Source: Bacteroidales bacterium (GTDB lineage Bacteria > Bacteroidota > Bacteroidia > Bacteroidales > UBA932). Taken from it: 54,431 nucleotides of DNA. How positions within the stretch are numbered: position 1 is the first letter of the stretch; every line of letters starts with the position of its first letter. The stretch spans positions 1-54,431 of the forward strand of contig JAFVCK010000005.1 in assembly GCA_017479265.1 (NCBI GenBank), given 5' to 3'. The position numbers were made by a program, and so were the translations under genes. Shown here piece by piece: positions 25,708 to 33,481 of this stretch. The notes under the pieces were generated by a model that had not been told where the DNA came from, did no database searches, and worked only from the letters and a program-made list of their open reading frames with translations.

Positions 25708-28294
25708 AGTTGCATTCTGCCGTTAGTGGAACCTTGAGGCTTATGACATTCTCCATTTCGCTGACTACCAGCTGCTTGAGCTCTTCCACCTCGTCGGGGA
25801 AGGTGTCGAAAAGTAGTTCGTCGTGTATCTGGAGCACCATCAGGCTGCGCAGTCCGGCCTCTTCGATTCTGCGTTGCACGCCCGTCATGGCTATCTTTAT
25901 GATGTCGGCGGCGCTGCCCTGTATGGGAGCGTTGACCGCATTGCGTTCCGCGAGTGAGCGCACGGTGGCGTTCTTTGAATTAATGTCTGGAAGGTATCTC
26001 CGCCGTCCGAACATGGTTTCCACATAGCCGTGTTCCCTGGCGAAGGCTATATTGCCCTCGATGAAGGAGCGTATCGCCGGGAATGCCTCGAAATATCCGT
26101 CAATCAGCTCCTTGGCCTCTTTTCGGGGGAGATTCAGTCTCTGTGCCAGGCCGAAGGTCGATATTCCGTACATTATTCCGAAATTGGCCGTTTTGGCCCT
26201 GCCCCTCTGCTCCCTTGTGACCTCCTCCACCGGCACTCCGAATATCTTGGCAGCCGTAGCCTTGTGAACGTCGAGCCCCTGCCTGAAGGCGGCCACAAGG
26301 TGCTCGTCGCCGCACAGGTGGGCCATTATGCGCAGTTCAATCTGCGAGTAGTCGGCCGACAGTATCAGGCCGTCGGGACTGCCCGGCACGAAGGCCTTGC
26401 GTATCTCCTTGCCCCTTTCCGTGCGAATCGGAATGTTCTGCAGGTTGGGATTGGAAGAAGACAGGCGGCCTGTCGCGGTGAGGGCCTGGTTGAAGGTCGT
26501 ATGCACCCTTCCCGTCCTGGGGGAAATGTATGCGGGGAAAGGCTCTATGTATGTGGACAGCAGTTTCTTGACCGCCCTGTATTCCAGTATCTCGTTTATT
26601 ATCGGGTGCCTGTCGGCTATGGCAAGGAGGGTGGCCTCGTCCGTTGTGAAGCTGCCACCTGCGTTCTTCTTGGCCTTGGGGTCCAGCGCCAGCTTGCCGA
26701 AAAGCAGATCTCCGACCTGCTTGGGGGAGGATATGTTGAGCCCAGGCTCATCCGCCATTTCCCTTATGCGGCTCTCCAGAGCGGAAAGTTCCTGCCTGAG
26801 GCCCGAAGCGAACTCCTTGAGGCTGTCAAGGTCCACCTTCACTCCGTGGAGCTCCATTTTGGAAAGCACCCTTGACAGGGGCTCTTCAATCTGGTCGTAA
26901 AGAACTGATACTCCGTGGCTTTCCATATCGGAGCGAAGCGCTCCGGCCAGAAGGAATGTGGCCGCGGCCTCCTTCCACCTGTTCCCGCCTCCCTGCTCGA
27001 AGAGGCTCGCAGGGGAACTGTCCTCGTTTATGTCCACGCCAAGGTATGAGGCGCTGAGAATGTCGCACTTGTGGCTCTTCTCCGGGTCAATCAGGTAGTG
27101 CATCAGTTCCACGTCCTCCAGCTTGCCTTCGAGCTCTGTTCCTTCGAGAGAGAGCCTGTCCAGCAGCAGTTTCATGTCAAAACCGCATTTGGCTATGCCT
27201 TTGTCCTTGAGAGCGGAGGCGAAATCCTCAGGAAGTCCTTCGGCGCAAAGCATCTGCCCGCCGTCCTGCACCGCCGCCGTGATTCTTGTTATAGGAGCGA
27301 AAATGCAGCTTCCGTCGCTGTCGCACACGAGGGCTATCCTGCCGGCCCGCTTCGCGGCCGTGCAGATTTGGTTGGCATCCACCTGCTTGATTTCCAGCTG
27401 CTTGGAAGCGCTTTGCGTAGGCTTTACATCGCCGAGGTAGCGCTTCAGGGAAGCGAACTCGTATTTCTCGAAAAGGTCGGCTGCAAGGGTGCCGTAGGCG
27501 TTGTCGCAGGCCAGGCTGTCAAGGTCCACTTCCAGCGGAACGTCTGTCTTTATTGTGACAAGGTCATGGCTGAGGCCTATATGCGCCGCCGCCTCTTCGA
27601 ACATGGCTTTCTGCCTTGGCGAGAGTTCGTCCAGATGGGCGTATATGTTCTCAACCGTGCCGTATTTGGATATTAGCTTGGCCGCTCCGACCTCTCCCAC
27701 GCCCTTCACTCCGGGCACGTTGTCGGCCGTGTCTCCGCACAGGGTCAGCATTTCTATGACCTGCGAAGGGTCCTGGATTCCGAATTTCTCGCAGACGGCC
27801 GCCTTGTCCATCAACTCGTCCGCTCCTCCTCCCTTGCCCGGCTTGAGCTGGAAGATATGCTCGTCGATAAGCTGGCCGTAGTCCTTGTCGGGAGTGACCA
27901 TGTACACCTGCAGGTCCTGCCCGGCGAGCCTCTTGGCCACGGTGCCGATTACATCGTCGGCCTCGTATCCCGGTATCATCAAGGTCCTGATGTTGAGGGC
28001 CTTGCAAAGCTCCATAAGAGGCTCCAGAGCATCTATCACAAGCTGCGGGGTCTCGGCCCTGTTGGCCTTGTACTCGGGATACATCTTGTTCCTGAAAGTG
28101 CCTCCCGGGGGGTCGAAAGATACGGCGATGTGGGTAGGCTTTTCCCTCTCTTCCAGCTCCAGCACGTATTTGGTGAAGCCGTAGAGTATGGACATGTCCG
28201 CACCCTTGGAATTTATCATGGGCCTGCGCAGGAATGCGTAGTACATCTTGAATATAAGTGCGTGACCGTCAATTATGTATAGTTTCCCTGCCAT
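25679..28294 (-). CDS. polA: DNA polymerase I
   Basis: Repair and Okazaki-fragment maturation polymerase. ATG at 28294 (MAGKLYIIDGHALIF) is chosen over the upstream in-frame start at 28351. The 871 residues contain the 5' nuclease domain (about 1-290, GYEADDVIGT), a degenerate 3'-5' exonuclease-like domain (about 305-480) and the family A polymerase domain. The polymerase motifs are DYSQIELRIMAH, KTANFGIMYGIS and LQIHDELLFD. In the exonuclease region the usual DxE metal motif is not seen; the strand reads IALVCDSDGSC, so proofreading is probably lost. It overlaps the ABC ATPase gene by 26 nt and the sigma gene by 29 nt. Confidence 0.96.
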   Translation of the reverse strand: MAGKLYIIDGHALIFKMYYAFLRRPMINSKGADMSILYGFTKYVLELEEREKPTHIAVSFDPPGGTFRNKMYPEYKANRAETPQLVIDALEPLMELCKALNIRTLMIPGYEADDVIGTVAKRLAGQDLQVYMVTPDKDYGQLIDEHIFQLKPGKGGGADELMDKAAVCEKFGIQDPSQVIEMLTLCGDTADNVPGVKGVGEVGAAKLISKYGTVENIYAHLDELSPRQKAMFEEAAAHIGLSHDLVTIKTDVPLEVDLDSLACDNAYGTLAADLFEKYEFASLKRYLGDVKPTQSASKQLEIKQVDANQICTAAKRAGRIALVCDSDGSCIFAPITRITAAVQDGGQMLCAEGLPEDFASALKDKGIAKCGFDMKLLLDRLSLEGTELEGKLEDVELMHYLIDPEKSHKCDILSASYLGVDINEDSSPASLFEQGGGNRWKEAAATFLLAGALRSDMESHGVSVLYDQIEEPLSRVLSKMELHGVKVDLDSLKEFASGLRQELSALESRIREMADEPGLNISSPKQVGDLLFGKLALDPKAKKNAGGSFTTDEATLLAIADRHPIINEILEYRAVKKLLSTYIEPFPAYISPRTGRVHTTFNQALTATGRLSSSNPNLQNIPIRTERGKEIRKAFVPGSPDGLILSADYSQIELRIMAHLCGDEHLVAAFRQGLDVHKATAAKIFGVPVEEVTREQRGRAKTANFGIMYGISTFGLAQRLNLPRKEAKELIDGYFEAFPAIRSFIEGNIAFAREHGYVETMFGRRRYLPDINSKNATVRSLAERNAVNAPIQGSAADIIKIAMTGVQRRIEEAGLRSLMVLQIHDELLFDTFPDEVEELKQLVVSEMENVISLKVPLTAECNYGKNWLEAH

Positions 28295-28922
28295 ATCTTT
28301 CAAAGCATGTTGTGAATATTTCCTCCCTGTCAGTCCCTGCGGCGCTGTCAAGGAACCTTCCGTCCCGGGTCAGTCCCATCACCCTTGTACACACGCAGGC
28401 TGCCTGATCTATGTCGTGGGACGAGAACAGCACGGCCCTTTTGCCGCTTACGCTACGCAGGGCCTGCAGCACCATTATCCTGCTGTCCGGGTCCAGATAT
28501 GCCGTGGGCTCGTCCAGCAGAATGGTCTCGCTTCTTCTTGCAAGGGCGGAGGCTATGCAGGCCTTCTGGAACTCTCCGTCGCTGAGGGTCGATATGTCCC
28601 TGCCGGAAAACTGCTCTATTCCAAGCGTTTCCATGGCTTCGTCCATGGCCCTTGCGCCCTCGGGGGAAGGCCTCCCGGAGAGGGAAGTGTCCTTGTAACA
28701 GCCTGTGCGAATGAACTCCCTGACGCTGAATCCTCCGACCTTTGGTATCCTTGCCGGCACCATGGCCGCTCCATGCCCTGCAAGGGCCTTGAGGAGGGTA
28801 GTCTTGCCGCTTCCGTTGGCTCCGCACAGCAGCACGCATTCGCCCTTCTCCAGGCTCAGGGAAATGCCCGAGGCAATCACCCTGTGCCCGTATCCTATGG
28901 TAATGTCGTCCACGCGGAGCAT
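28269..28922 (-). CDS. ABC transporter ATP-binding protein (FhuC/BtuD-like)
   Basis: A 217-residue ATPase with Walker A GANGSGKTT (about 35-43), signature LSDGE, Walker B ETILLDEPT, and the SSHD switch histidine. Its size and spacing resemble the ATPases of iron-siderophore or cobalamin importers. No permease is adjacent: it lies between rpoN (4-nt gap) and polA (26-nt overlap). The FecCD-type permease at 43820-44791, which has no ATPase beside it, is a possible partner. The transported substrate cannot be read from sequence. Confidence 0.85.
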   Translation of the reverse strand: MLRVDDITIGYGHRVIASGISLSLEKGECVLLCGANGSGKTTLLKALAGHGAAMVPARIPKVGGFSVREFIRTGCYKDTSLSGRPSPEGARAMDEAMETLGIEQFSGRDISTLSDGEFQKACIASALARRSETILLDEPTAYLDPDSRIMVLQALRSVSGKRAVLFSSHDIDQAACVCTRVMGLTRDGRFLDSAAGTDREEIFTTCFERYGRETIHN

Positions 28923-28926
28923 TGTC

Positions 28927-30342
28927 CTACAGTTCTTTACGCAGCCTTGCCTTGGCGATTCCGAGCTGGTCGCGGTACTTTGCTATGGTACGCCTCGCCA
29001 CCTTGTATCCCCTGTTGCTCATTTCGGTCACCAGCTGGTCGTCCGTGAGGGGCTTGCGCTTGTCCTCGTTGTCCACGCACTCCTGGAGCACCTTCTTGAG
29101 CTCCCTCGTGGACACCTCTTCGCCTTCCTGGTTCTCCAGGCCTTCGGAGAAGAAATACTTGAGGGGGAATATTCCGAAATGGGTCTCTATGTACTTGCTG
29201 TTCACCACCCGGGAAATGGTCGATATGTCGAAGCCCGTCTTCTCTGCTATGTCCTTGAGCACCATGGGCTTGAGATTGGACTCGTCTCCGTCGGTGAAAT
29301 ATTCCCTCTGGTAGTCCACTATGGCCTGCATCGTGCTCAGCAGGGTGTTGTGCCTCTGCTTGAGCGCCTCCACGAACCATTTTGCCGAATCCATTTTCTG
29401 CTTGACGAAGGTGGCGGCTTCCTTTTTCTGCCTTTCCGAAGAGCCGGCAGCCTCGAGCAGCAGGTCGGCGTATTTCTTGTTGACCCTCAGCTCCGGAATG
29501 GAGAAGCGCGGCATCGTGAGATTGAGCTCCCCGTCCTCGTAGTTCAGCACGAAGTCGGGCACTATCTGCTGGGCCTGGTCGTTGTAGCTGTCGTCCACCT
29601 GTCCGCCGGGGGAGGGGTTGAGCCTGACTATCCTGCCCATGGCTGCCTTCATCTGCTCCTCGTCGAGAGAGAGCTTGTTCATTATCTTCTGGAAGTGCCT
29701 GTTGGAGAATTCGTTGAAGTATTCAGACACTATCCTCTCGGCGTTGTCCACGTCGGGAGTACGCCTCATTCCTCTAAGCTGCAGCAGCAGGCATTCCCTA
29801 AGGTCCCTCGCGCCGACACCCGCCGGCTCGAACTCCTGGATTACCTTGAGCATGCTCGCCACTTCCTCTGAATCCGTCTCTATGTTGGCTCTGAAGGCGA
29901 GGTCGTCCACCAGGCTCTCCAGGTCCCTGCGCAGGTATCCGTCCTCGTCCAGGCTGCCTATTATGAAGGCCGCCACCGACCTCTGGTGCTCGGTGAGGTT
30001 GCGGAACCCCAGCTGCTCCATGAGGCTCTGTGTGAAACTCTGCTTGACGGAGAAGGTGTTGTACTGCGGCCTTTCGTCCTTGCCGTAGTTGTTCACCTTC
30101 AGGCGATAGGACGGAATGGGGTCGTCTTCGTTGATCTCGGACAGTGATACATCCCTGGGGGCGTCGTCTTCGCCGTCCTCGCTCTTTTCCGGGGGATTGT
30201 CATCCAGCACCGGGTTCTCCTCCAGCTCCTTGCGTATCCTCTGCTCCAGTTCCTGAACGGGCAGCTCTATGAGCTTTATGGTCTGGATCTGGAGAGGGGA
30301 GAGCTTCTGCTGCTGCTTTAGTCCGAGTTCCTGCTTGATCAT
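28927..30342 (-). CDS. rpoN: RNA polymerase sigma-54 factor
   Basis: Alternative sigma factor recognising -24/-12 promoters and requiring AAA+ activators. The 471 residues show region I (GLKQQQKLSPLQIQTIKLIELP), an acidic region II (about 45-80) and the core-binding domain. The DNA-binding C-terminus includes the RpoN box, here ARRTIAKYRDQLGI. No bacterial enhancer-binding protein is encoded in the window. It overlaps the SPOR-domain gene by 4 nt upstream. Confidence 0.97.
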   Translation of the reverse strand: MIKQELGLKQQQKLSPLQIQTIKLIELPVQELEQRIRKELEENPVLDDNPPEKSEDGEDDAPRDVSLSEINEDDPIPSYRLKVNNYGKDERPQYNTFSVKQSFTQSLMEQLGFRNLTEHQRSVAAFIIGSLDEDGYLRRDLESLVDDLAFRANIETDSEEVASMLKVIQEFEPAGVGARDLRECLLLQLRGMRRTPDVDNAERIVSEYFNEFSNRHFQKIMNKLSLDEEQMKAAMGRIVRLNPSPGGQVDDSYNDQAQQIVPDFVLNYEDGELNLTMPRFSIPELRVNKKYADLLLEAAGSSERQKKEAATFVKQKMDSAKWFVEALKQRHNTLLSTMQAIVDYQREYFTDGDESNLKPMVLKDIAEKTGFDISTISRVVNSKYIETHFGIFPLKYFFSEGLENQEGEEVSTRELKKVLQECVDNEDKRKPLTDDQLVTEMSNRGYKVARRTIAKYRDQLGIAKARLRKEL

Positions 30343-30896
30343 AGTACCGGTTTGATAACTGAGATTGTGTCGGCCACGAATGAGTGCTGCCTGTCTGCCG
30401 GGGGATAGTTTATGGTCTCCTTGACGATGAATGCGGAAGGGAACTCGTACTTGAGCCTCTCCAGCAGCTCTATGGCCTCGCTGCGCGTCCTGAAATCGCC
30501 TGCCGTGACCTTGAAGAAAGGAGTCTGGTAACTGCGGTATGCCGATACGACGTGGTTCATGGCCGTGAACCTTCCGAGGGCCTGCTCGGAGGCGCTGCGG
30601 GCATTCTGCGTGTTGTCGAAATAAATCCTTACCCTGTATCCCTGTATGGTCCTTTTATTGTTGGACATTACCTGGCGGCCAAGGGCCGTGGCTATGGCCT
30701 GGGACTGGTGTATCTTGACCTCGCCTTTGTCACCCTTTGCCTTGGTGGGCATAAGGTTTAGTATGGACTTGCCCCTGAGGGTGGAGTCCATGGCTGCGCC
30801 GGGGCGGTAGATAACGGTATCGACCTTCGTGTATTCCTGGGCCATGGCCGCCGCGCAGATGGCCAGCATGGTCAGGAGAGCAATAATCCTTTTCAT
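30339..30896 (-). CDS. exported SPOR-domain protein
   Basis: A 185-residue protein with a signal peptide (cleavage near AMAQ, residue 19), a linker and a C-terminal SPOR-type domain (about 80-170). In that domain the strand IQGYRVRIYFDNTQNARSAS, then VVSAYRSYQTPFFKVTAGDF, follows the usual peptidoglycan-binding fold. SPOR domains bind denuded glycan at division sites, so a periplasmic role in cell-wall or division control is likely. It sits between the LEA-like lipoprotein (4-nt gap) and rpoN (4-nt overlap). Confidence 0.85.
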   Translation of the reverse strand: MKRIIALLTMLAICAAAMAQEYTKVDTVIYRPGAAMDSTLRGKSILNLMPTKAKGDKGEVKIHQSQAIATALGRQVMSNNKRTIQGYRVRIYFDNTQNARSASEQALGRFTAMNHVVSAYRSYQTPFFKVTAGDFRTRSEAIELLERLKYEFPSAFIVKETINYPPADRQHSFVADTISVIKPVL

Positions 30897-30900
30897 AATG

Positions 30901-31368
30901 TCAACAAAGCAAATCCTTGAGATTCAATCCTTTGAGCGCAATGGCCTTGCCCACTCCGCTCTTTAGCTTGACGGTCACGTTCACATCGGCCGTGAAATCC
31001 GCAAGGTCATAGTTCTTCAAAAGTGAGGCCAATTGCAAAAGGGATACTTCCGGCCTGACCGAGGCAGCGGCGCTGAGCTCGTAAACGGCTGATTTCCTGC
31101 CCTGTATGGTGATAGGGTCAACGGTGAAATCTCCGAATTCCTCTCCCTTCCAGTAAATGGTCCCGTAGATGTCTTCGGCGGTAAACTGCATGGCAGGGTT
31201 GTCTATGCCAAGCAGGAATGTGCCCTTGAGGCTGCGCAGGCCCGTGGGGGTCAGGGACTCCACCGTCGCGGAGGTGACCTTGATGTTCTTGAGTTTCTGC
31301 ACGGATGTACAGGCATTCATCAACAGTGCCGCCAGCACTATGGCCAATATTTCGATTTTCCGTCTCAT
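30901..31368 (-). CDS. LEA-type-2-like lipoprotein
   Basis: A 155-residue lipoprotein: signal peptide with lipobox MNAC (Cys20), then a single domain (about 25-150) resembling LEA14/WHy immunoglobulin-like folds. The supporting pattern is conserved IDNPAMQFTAEDIYGTIYWKGE with later alternating strands. START at 31368 gives the signal peptide; an upstream in-frame start at 31386 only adds hydrophobic residues. First gene of the seven-gene operon ending in rsmG. The -7 box TATCTTTG lies only 6 nt from the ATG. Specific function unknown. Confidence 0.75.
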   Translation of the reverse strand: MRRKIEILAIVLAALLMNACTSVQKLKNIKVTSATVESLTPTGLRSLKGTFLLGIDNPAMQFTAEDIYGTIYWKGEEFGDFTVDPITIQGRKSAVYELSAAASVRPEVSLLQLASLLKNYDLADFTADVNVTVKLKSGVGKAIALKGLNLKDLLC

Positions 31369-31374
31369 AACCCA

Positions 31375-31382
31375 CAAAGATA
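31375..31382 (-). promoter_or_regulatory. possible -7 box of the LEA-rpoN-polA operon, next to the start codon
   Basis: The minus strand reads TATCTTTG with 6 nt before the ATG at 31368, predicting a leaderless mRNA if used. It forms an inverted pair with the miaB -7 box at 31406-31413. Confidence 0.35.
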
Positions 31383-31405
31383 GCAAATAATTCCGTTAAA
31401 ACCCT

Positions 31406-31413
31406 TATCTTTG
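31406..31413 (+). promoter_or_regulatory. -7 box of miaB
   Basis: TATCTTTG matches TAnnTTTG, 17 nt upstream of the miaB ATG. No TTG box is seen 19-21 bp upstream. Confidence 0.4.
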
Positions 31414-31430
31414 CTGTCAAATTGAGAAGA

Positions 31431-32753
31431 ATGAAAAAACTTTATATAGAGACATACGGGTGCCAGATGAATGTCAATGACACCGAAGTCATATTCGCCA
31501 TAATGCAGGACGAAGGCTACGGGCGCACCGAGGACATCTCCGAGGCCGATGTCATCCTGGCCAACACCTGCTCCATCCGCGACAATGCCGAGCAGCGCAT
31601 CCGGGGCCGCATAGAGCAGTTCTCCCACTATCGCAAGAAGCGTCCCGGCACCATTGTCGGTATAGTCGGCTGCATGGCCGAAAGGCTCAAGGACAAGCTG
31701 CTGGACAGCGGCAGGGTGGACCTCGTCGCAGGTCCCGACGCCTACCGCAGCCTGCCTTCCCTGATTGCCTCCATCACCCCCGACCATCCGGCCATCAACG
31801 TGCTTCTGTCCCACGAAGAGACTTACGCCGACATAAATCCCGTCCGTATAGACAAGAACGGAGTCTCAGCATTCATATCCATAATGAGGGGCTGCAACAA
31901 CGTATGTTCCTACTGCGTAGTTCCTTACACAAGGGGAGCGGAGAGAAGCCGCGACCCTCGCACCATAATCCGCGAGGCCTGCGACCTCTGGAGCCGGGGC
32001 TACAAGGAAGTCACCCTGCTGGGCCAGAACGTGGACTCCTATTTCTGGAAGGGCGAAGGCGGCAACGTGGACTTCGCAGACCTGCTCGCGGCCGTGGCGA
32101 AAATCAATCTCCGGCTGAGGGTGCGCTATTCCACCTCCCATCCCAAGGACATCAGCGACAAGCTGATAGAGACCATGGCCCGCCATGGCAACATCTGCCG
32201 CTGCATACATCTTCCGGTGCAGAGCGGCAGCGACGTGATGCTGGAGAAAATGCGCCGTCGCTACAACAGGCAGTGGTATCTGGACAGGGTCAGGAAAATC
32301 CGCAGCGAAATGCCTGACTGCGTCATCACCACCGACATAATCGCCGGCTTCTGCGGCGAGACAGAGCAGGACCACCGCGATACCCTCAGCATAATGGAGG
32401 AGGTGGGATACGATTCTGCTTTCATGTTCGCATATTCCGAGCGTCCAGGCACCTTGGCAGCACGCAACTATCCCGACGATATCAGCCCCGAGGTCAAGAA
32501 CCGCCGCCTCACCGAAATCATAGAACTGCAGAACCGCCTGAGCCTGGAGAGTTACCGCCGGGATATAGGAAAGACCTTCGAGGTTTTGGTCGAAGGTCCT
32601 TCAAAACGCAGTCCCAGGGAACTTTGCGGTCGCACCGGCGGCGGCAAGATGTGCGTCTTCTCTTCAACGGGAAAAGACCTTGCAGCGGGGGACTATGCCT
32701 TCGTCAAGGTACGTGACTGCACCAGCGCCACTCTATTGTGCGAACTCGTCTAG
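31431..32753 (+). CDS. miaB: tRNA-2-methylthio-N6-dimethylallyladenosine synthase MiaB
   Basis: Radical-SAM methylthiotransferase that modifies position 37 of tRNAs reading U-starting codons. ATG at 31431 follows a GAGAAGA ribosome-binding site; a TTG at 31422 is less likely. The 440 residues contain the N-terminal UPF0004 domain with three cluster cysteines (Cys11, Cys47, Cys81). The radical-SAM motif is CNNVCSYC (Cys155, Cys159, Cys162), and a TRAM domain lies at the C-terminus (about 375-440). Its stop overlaps the upp stop on the other strand within CTAG. Confidence 0.96.
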   Translation: MKKLYIETYGCQMNVNDTEVIFAIMQDEGYGRTEDISEADVILANTCSIRDNAEQRIRGRIEQFSHYRKKRPGTIVGIVGCMAERLKDKLLDSGRVDLVAGPDAYRSLPSLIASITPDHPAINVLLSHEETYADINPVRIDKNGVSAFISIMRGCNNVCSYCVVPYTRGAERSRDPRTIIREACDLWSRGYKEVTLLGQNVDSYFWKGEGGNVDFADLLAAVAKINLRLRVRYSTSHPKDISDKLIETMARHGNICRCIHLPVQSGSDVMLEKMRRRYNRQWYLDRVRKIRSEMPDCVITTDIIAGFCGETEQDHRDTLSIMEEVGYDSAFMFAYSERPGTLAARNYPDDISPEVKNRRLTEIIELQNRLSLESYRRDIGKTFEVLVEGPSKRSPRELCGRTGGGKMCVFSSTGKDLAAGDYAFVKVRDCTSATLLCELV

Positions 32754-33403
32754 AGCTTGTCTCCGAAGGCCAAATCTCCAGCGTCCCCGAGTCCCGGCAC
32801 TATGTATGAATGTCCGGTGAGTTCTTCGTCAATGGCTGCCGTCCAGAGAGTTACGTCGTCGGAGGATAAGCGCTTGCGCAGATAGTCCACGGCATATACG
32901 CTGGAAATGGGGCAGACCAGATGCACATGCTGGGGCTTGCCCTCTTCGCAGAGCCTGTTGAGGGTGATTTCAATGGACTGGCCGGTGGCCAGCATGGTGT
33001 CGGCCAGAATCAGGACCTTGCCTTCGAGGCTGGGCTGGGTGGCATATTCCACCTTGATATGGAATTCGTCGTTCTTGTAGTATTTCCTGTACGCCGCGAC
33101 GAATGCGCTTTCAGCCTCTTCGAACACATCCAGTATGCCCTTGTACAGAGGAAGGCCTGCACGGAGTATGGTGCTGACCACTACCTTGCTGTCGCAAGTG
33201 GGGACCGTGGCGGTGCCAAGGGGAGTGACGACATCCTTGGGGCTGTATTCCAGGGTCTTGCTAATCTCGTATGCGAAGATATGGCCTACCCTCTCGAGGT
33301 TGTTCCTGAACAGCAGACGGTTCTTCTGGAAGGTCTTGTCGCGCATCTGCGCGATGTAATTGTTTAGAACAGAGTTGTTCTCGGCAAGATTTATGACTTT
33401 CAT
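32750..33403 (-). CDS. upp: uracil phosphoribosyltransferase
   Basis: Cytoplasmic salvage enzyme converting uracil and PRPP to UMP. The 217-residue protein has the PRPP-binding loop LILADTMLATGQS (about 130-142) and the C-terminal uracil-binding IVPGLGDAGDLAFGD, both typical of Upp. A -7 box (33431-33438) lies 27 nt upstream of the start. Its end overlaps that of miaB by 4 nt, tail to tail. Confidence 0.96.
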   Translation of the reverse strand: MKVINLAENNSVLNNYIAQMRDKTFQKNRLLFRNNLERVGHIFAYEISKTLEYSPKDVVTPLGTATVPTCDSKVVVSTILRAGLPLYKGILDVFEEAESAFVAAYRKYYKNDEFHIKVEYATQPSLEGKVLILADTMLATGQSIEITLNRLCEEGKPQHVHLVCPISSVYAVDYLRKRLSSDDVTLWTAAIDEELTGHSYIVPGLGDAGDLAFGDKL

Positions 33404-33430
33404 ATTCCGGACCTTTTAATATCCGAAAAA

Positions 33431-33438
33431 CAAATGTA
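33431..33438 (-). promoter_or_regulatory. -7 box of upp
   Basis: The minus strand reads TACATTTG, 27 nt before the upp ATG. No TTG box at standard spacing. Confidence 0.4.
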
Positions 33439-33450
33439 GTCAAAATTTCG

Positions 33451-33481
33451 CCAATAACCTAAAATATTTTGGACTTATTGG
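33451..33481 (-). terminator. terminator-like hairpin after the GlpT-type gene
   Basis: Directly after the stop, CCAATAA and TTATTGG form a 7-bp stem around an inner CC/GG and AAAAT/ATTTT stem. Only a short T-run (TTTT after CGAAA) follows, so it is a weak intrinsic terminator; an operator role for upp is also possible. Confidence 0.4.
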
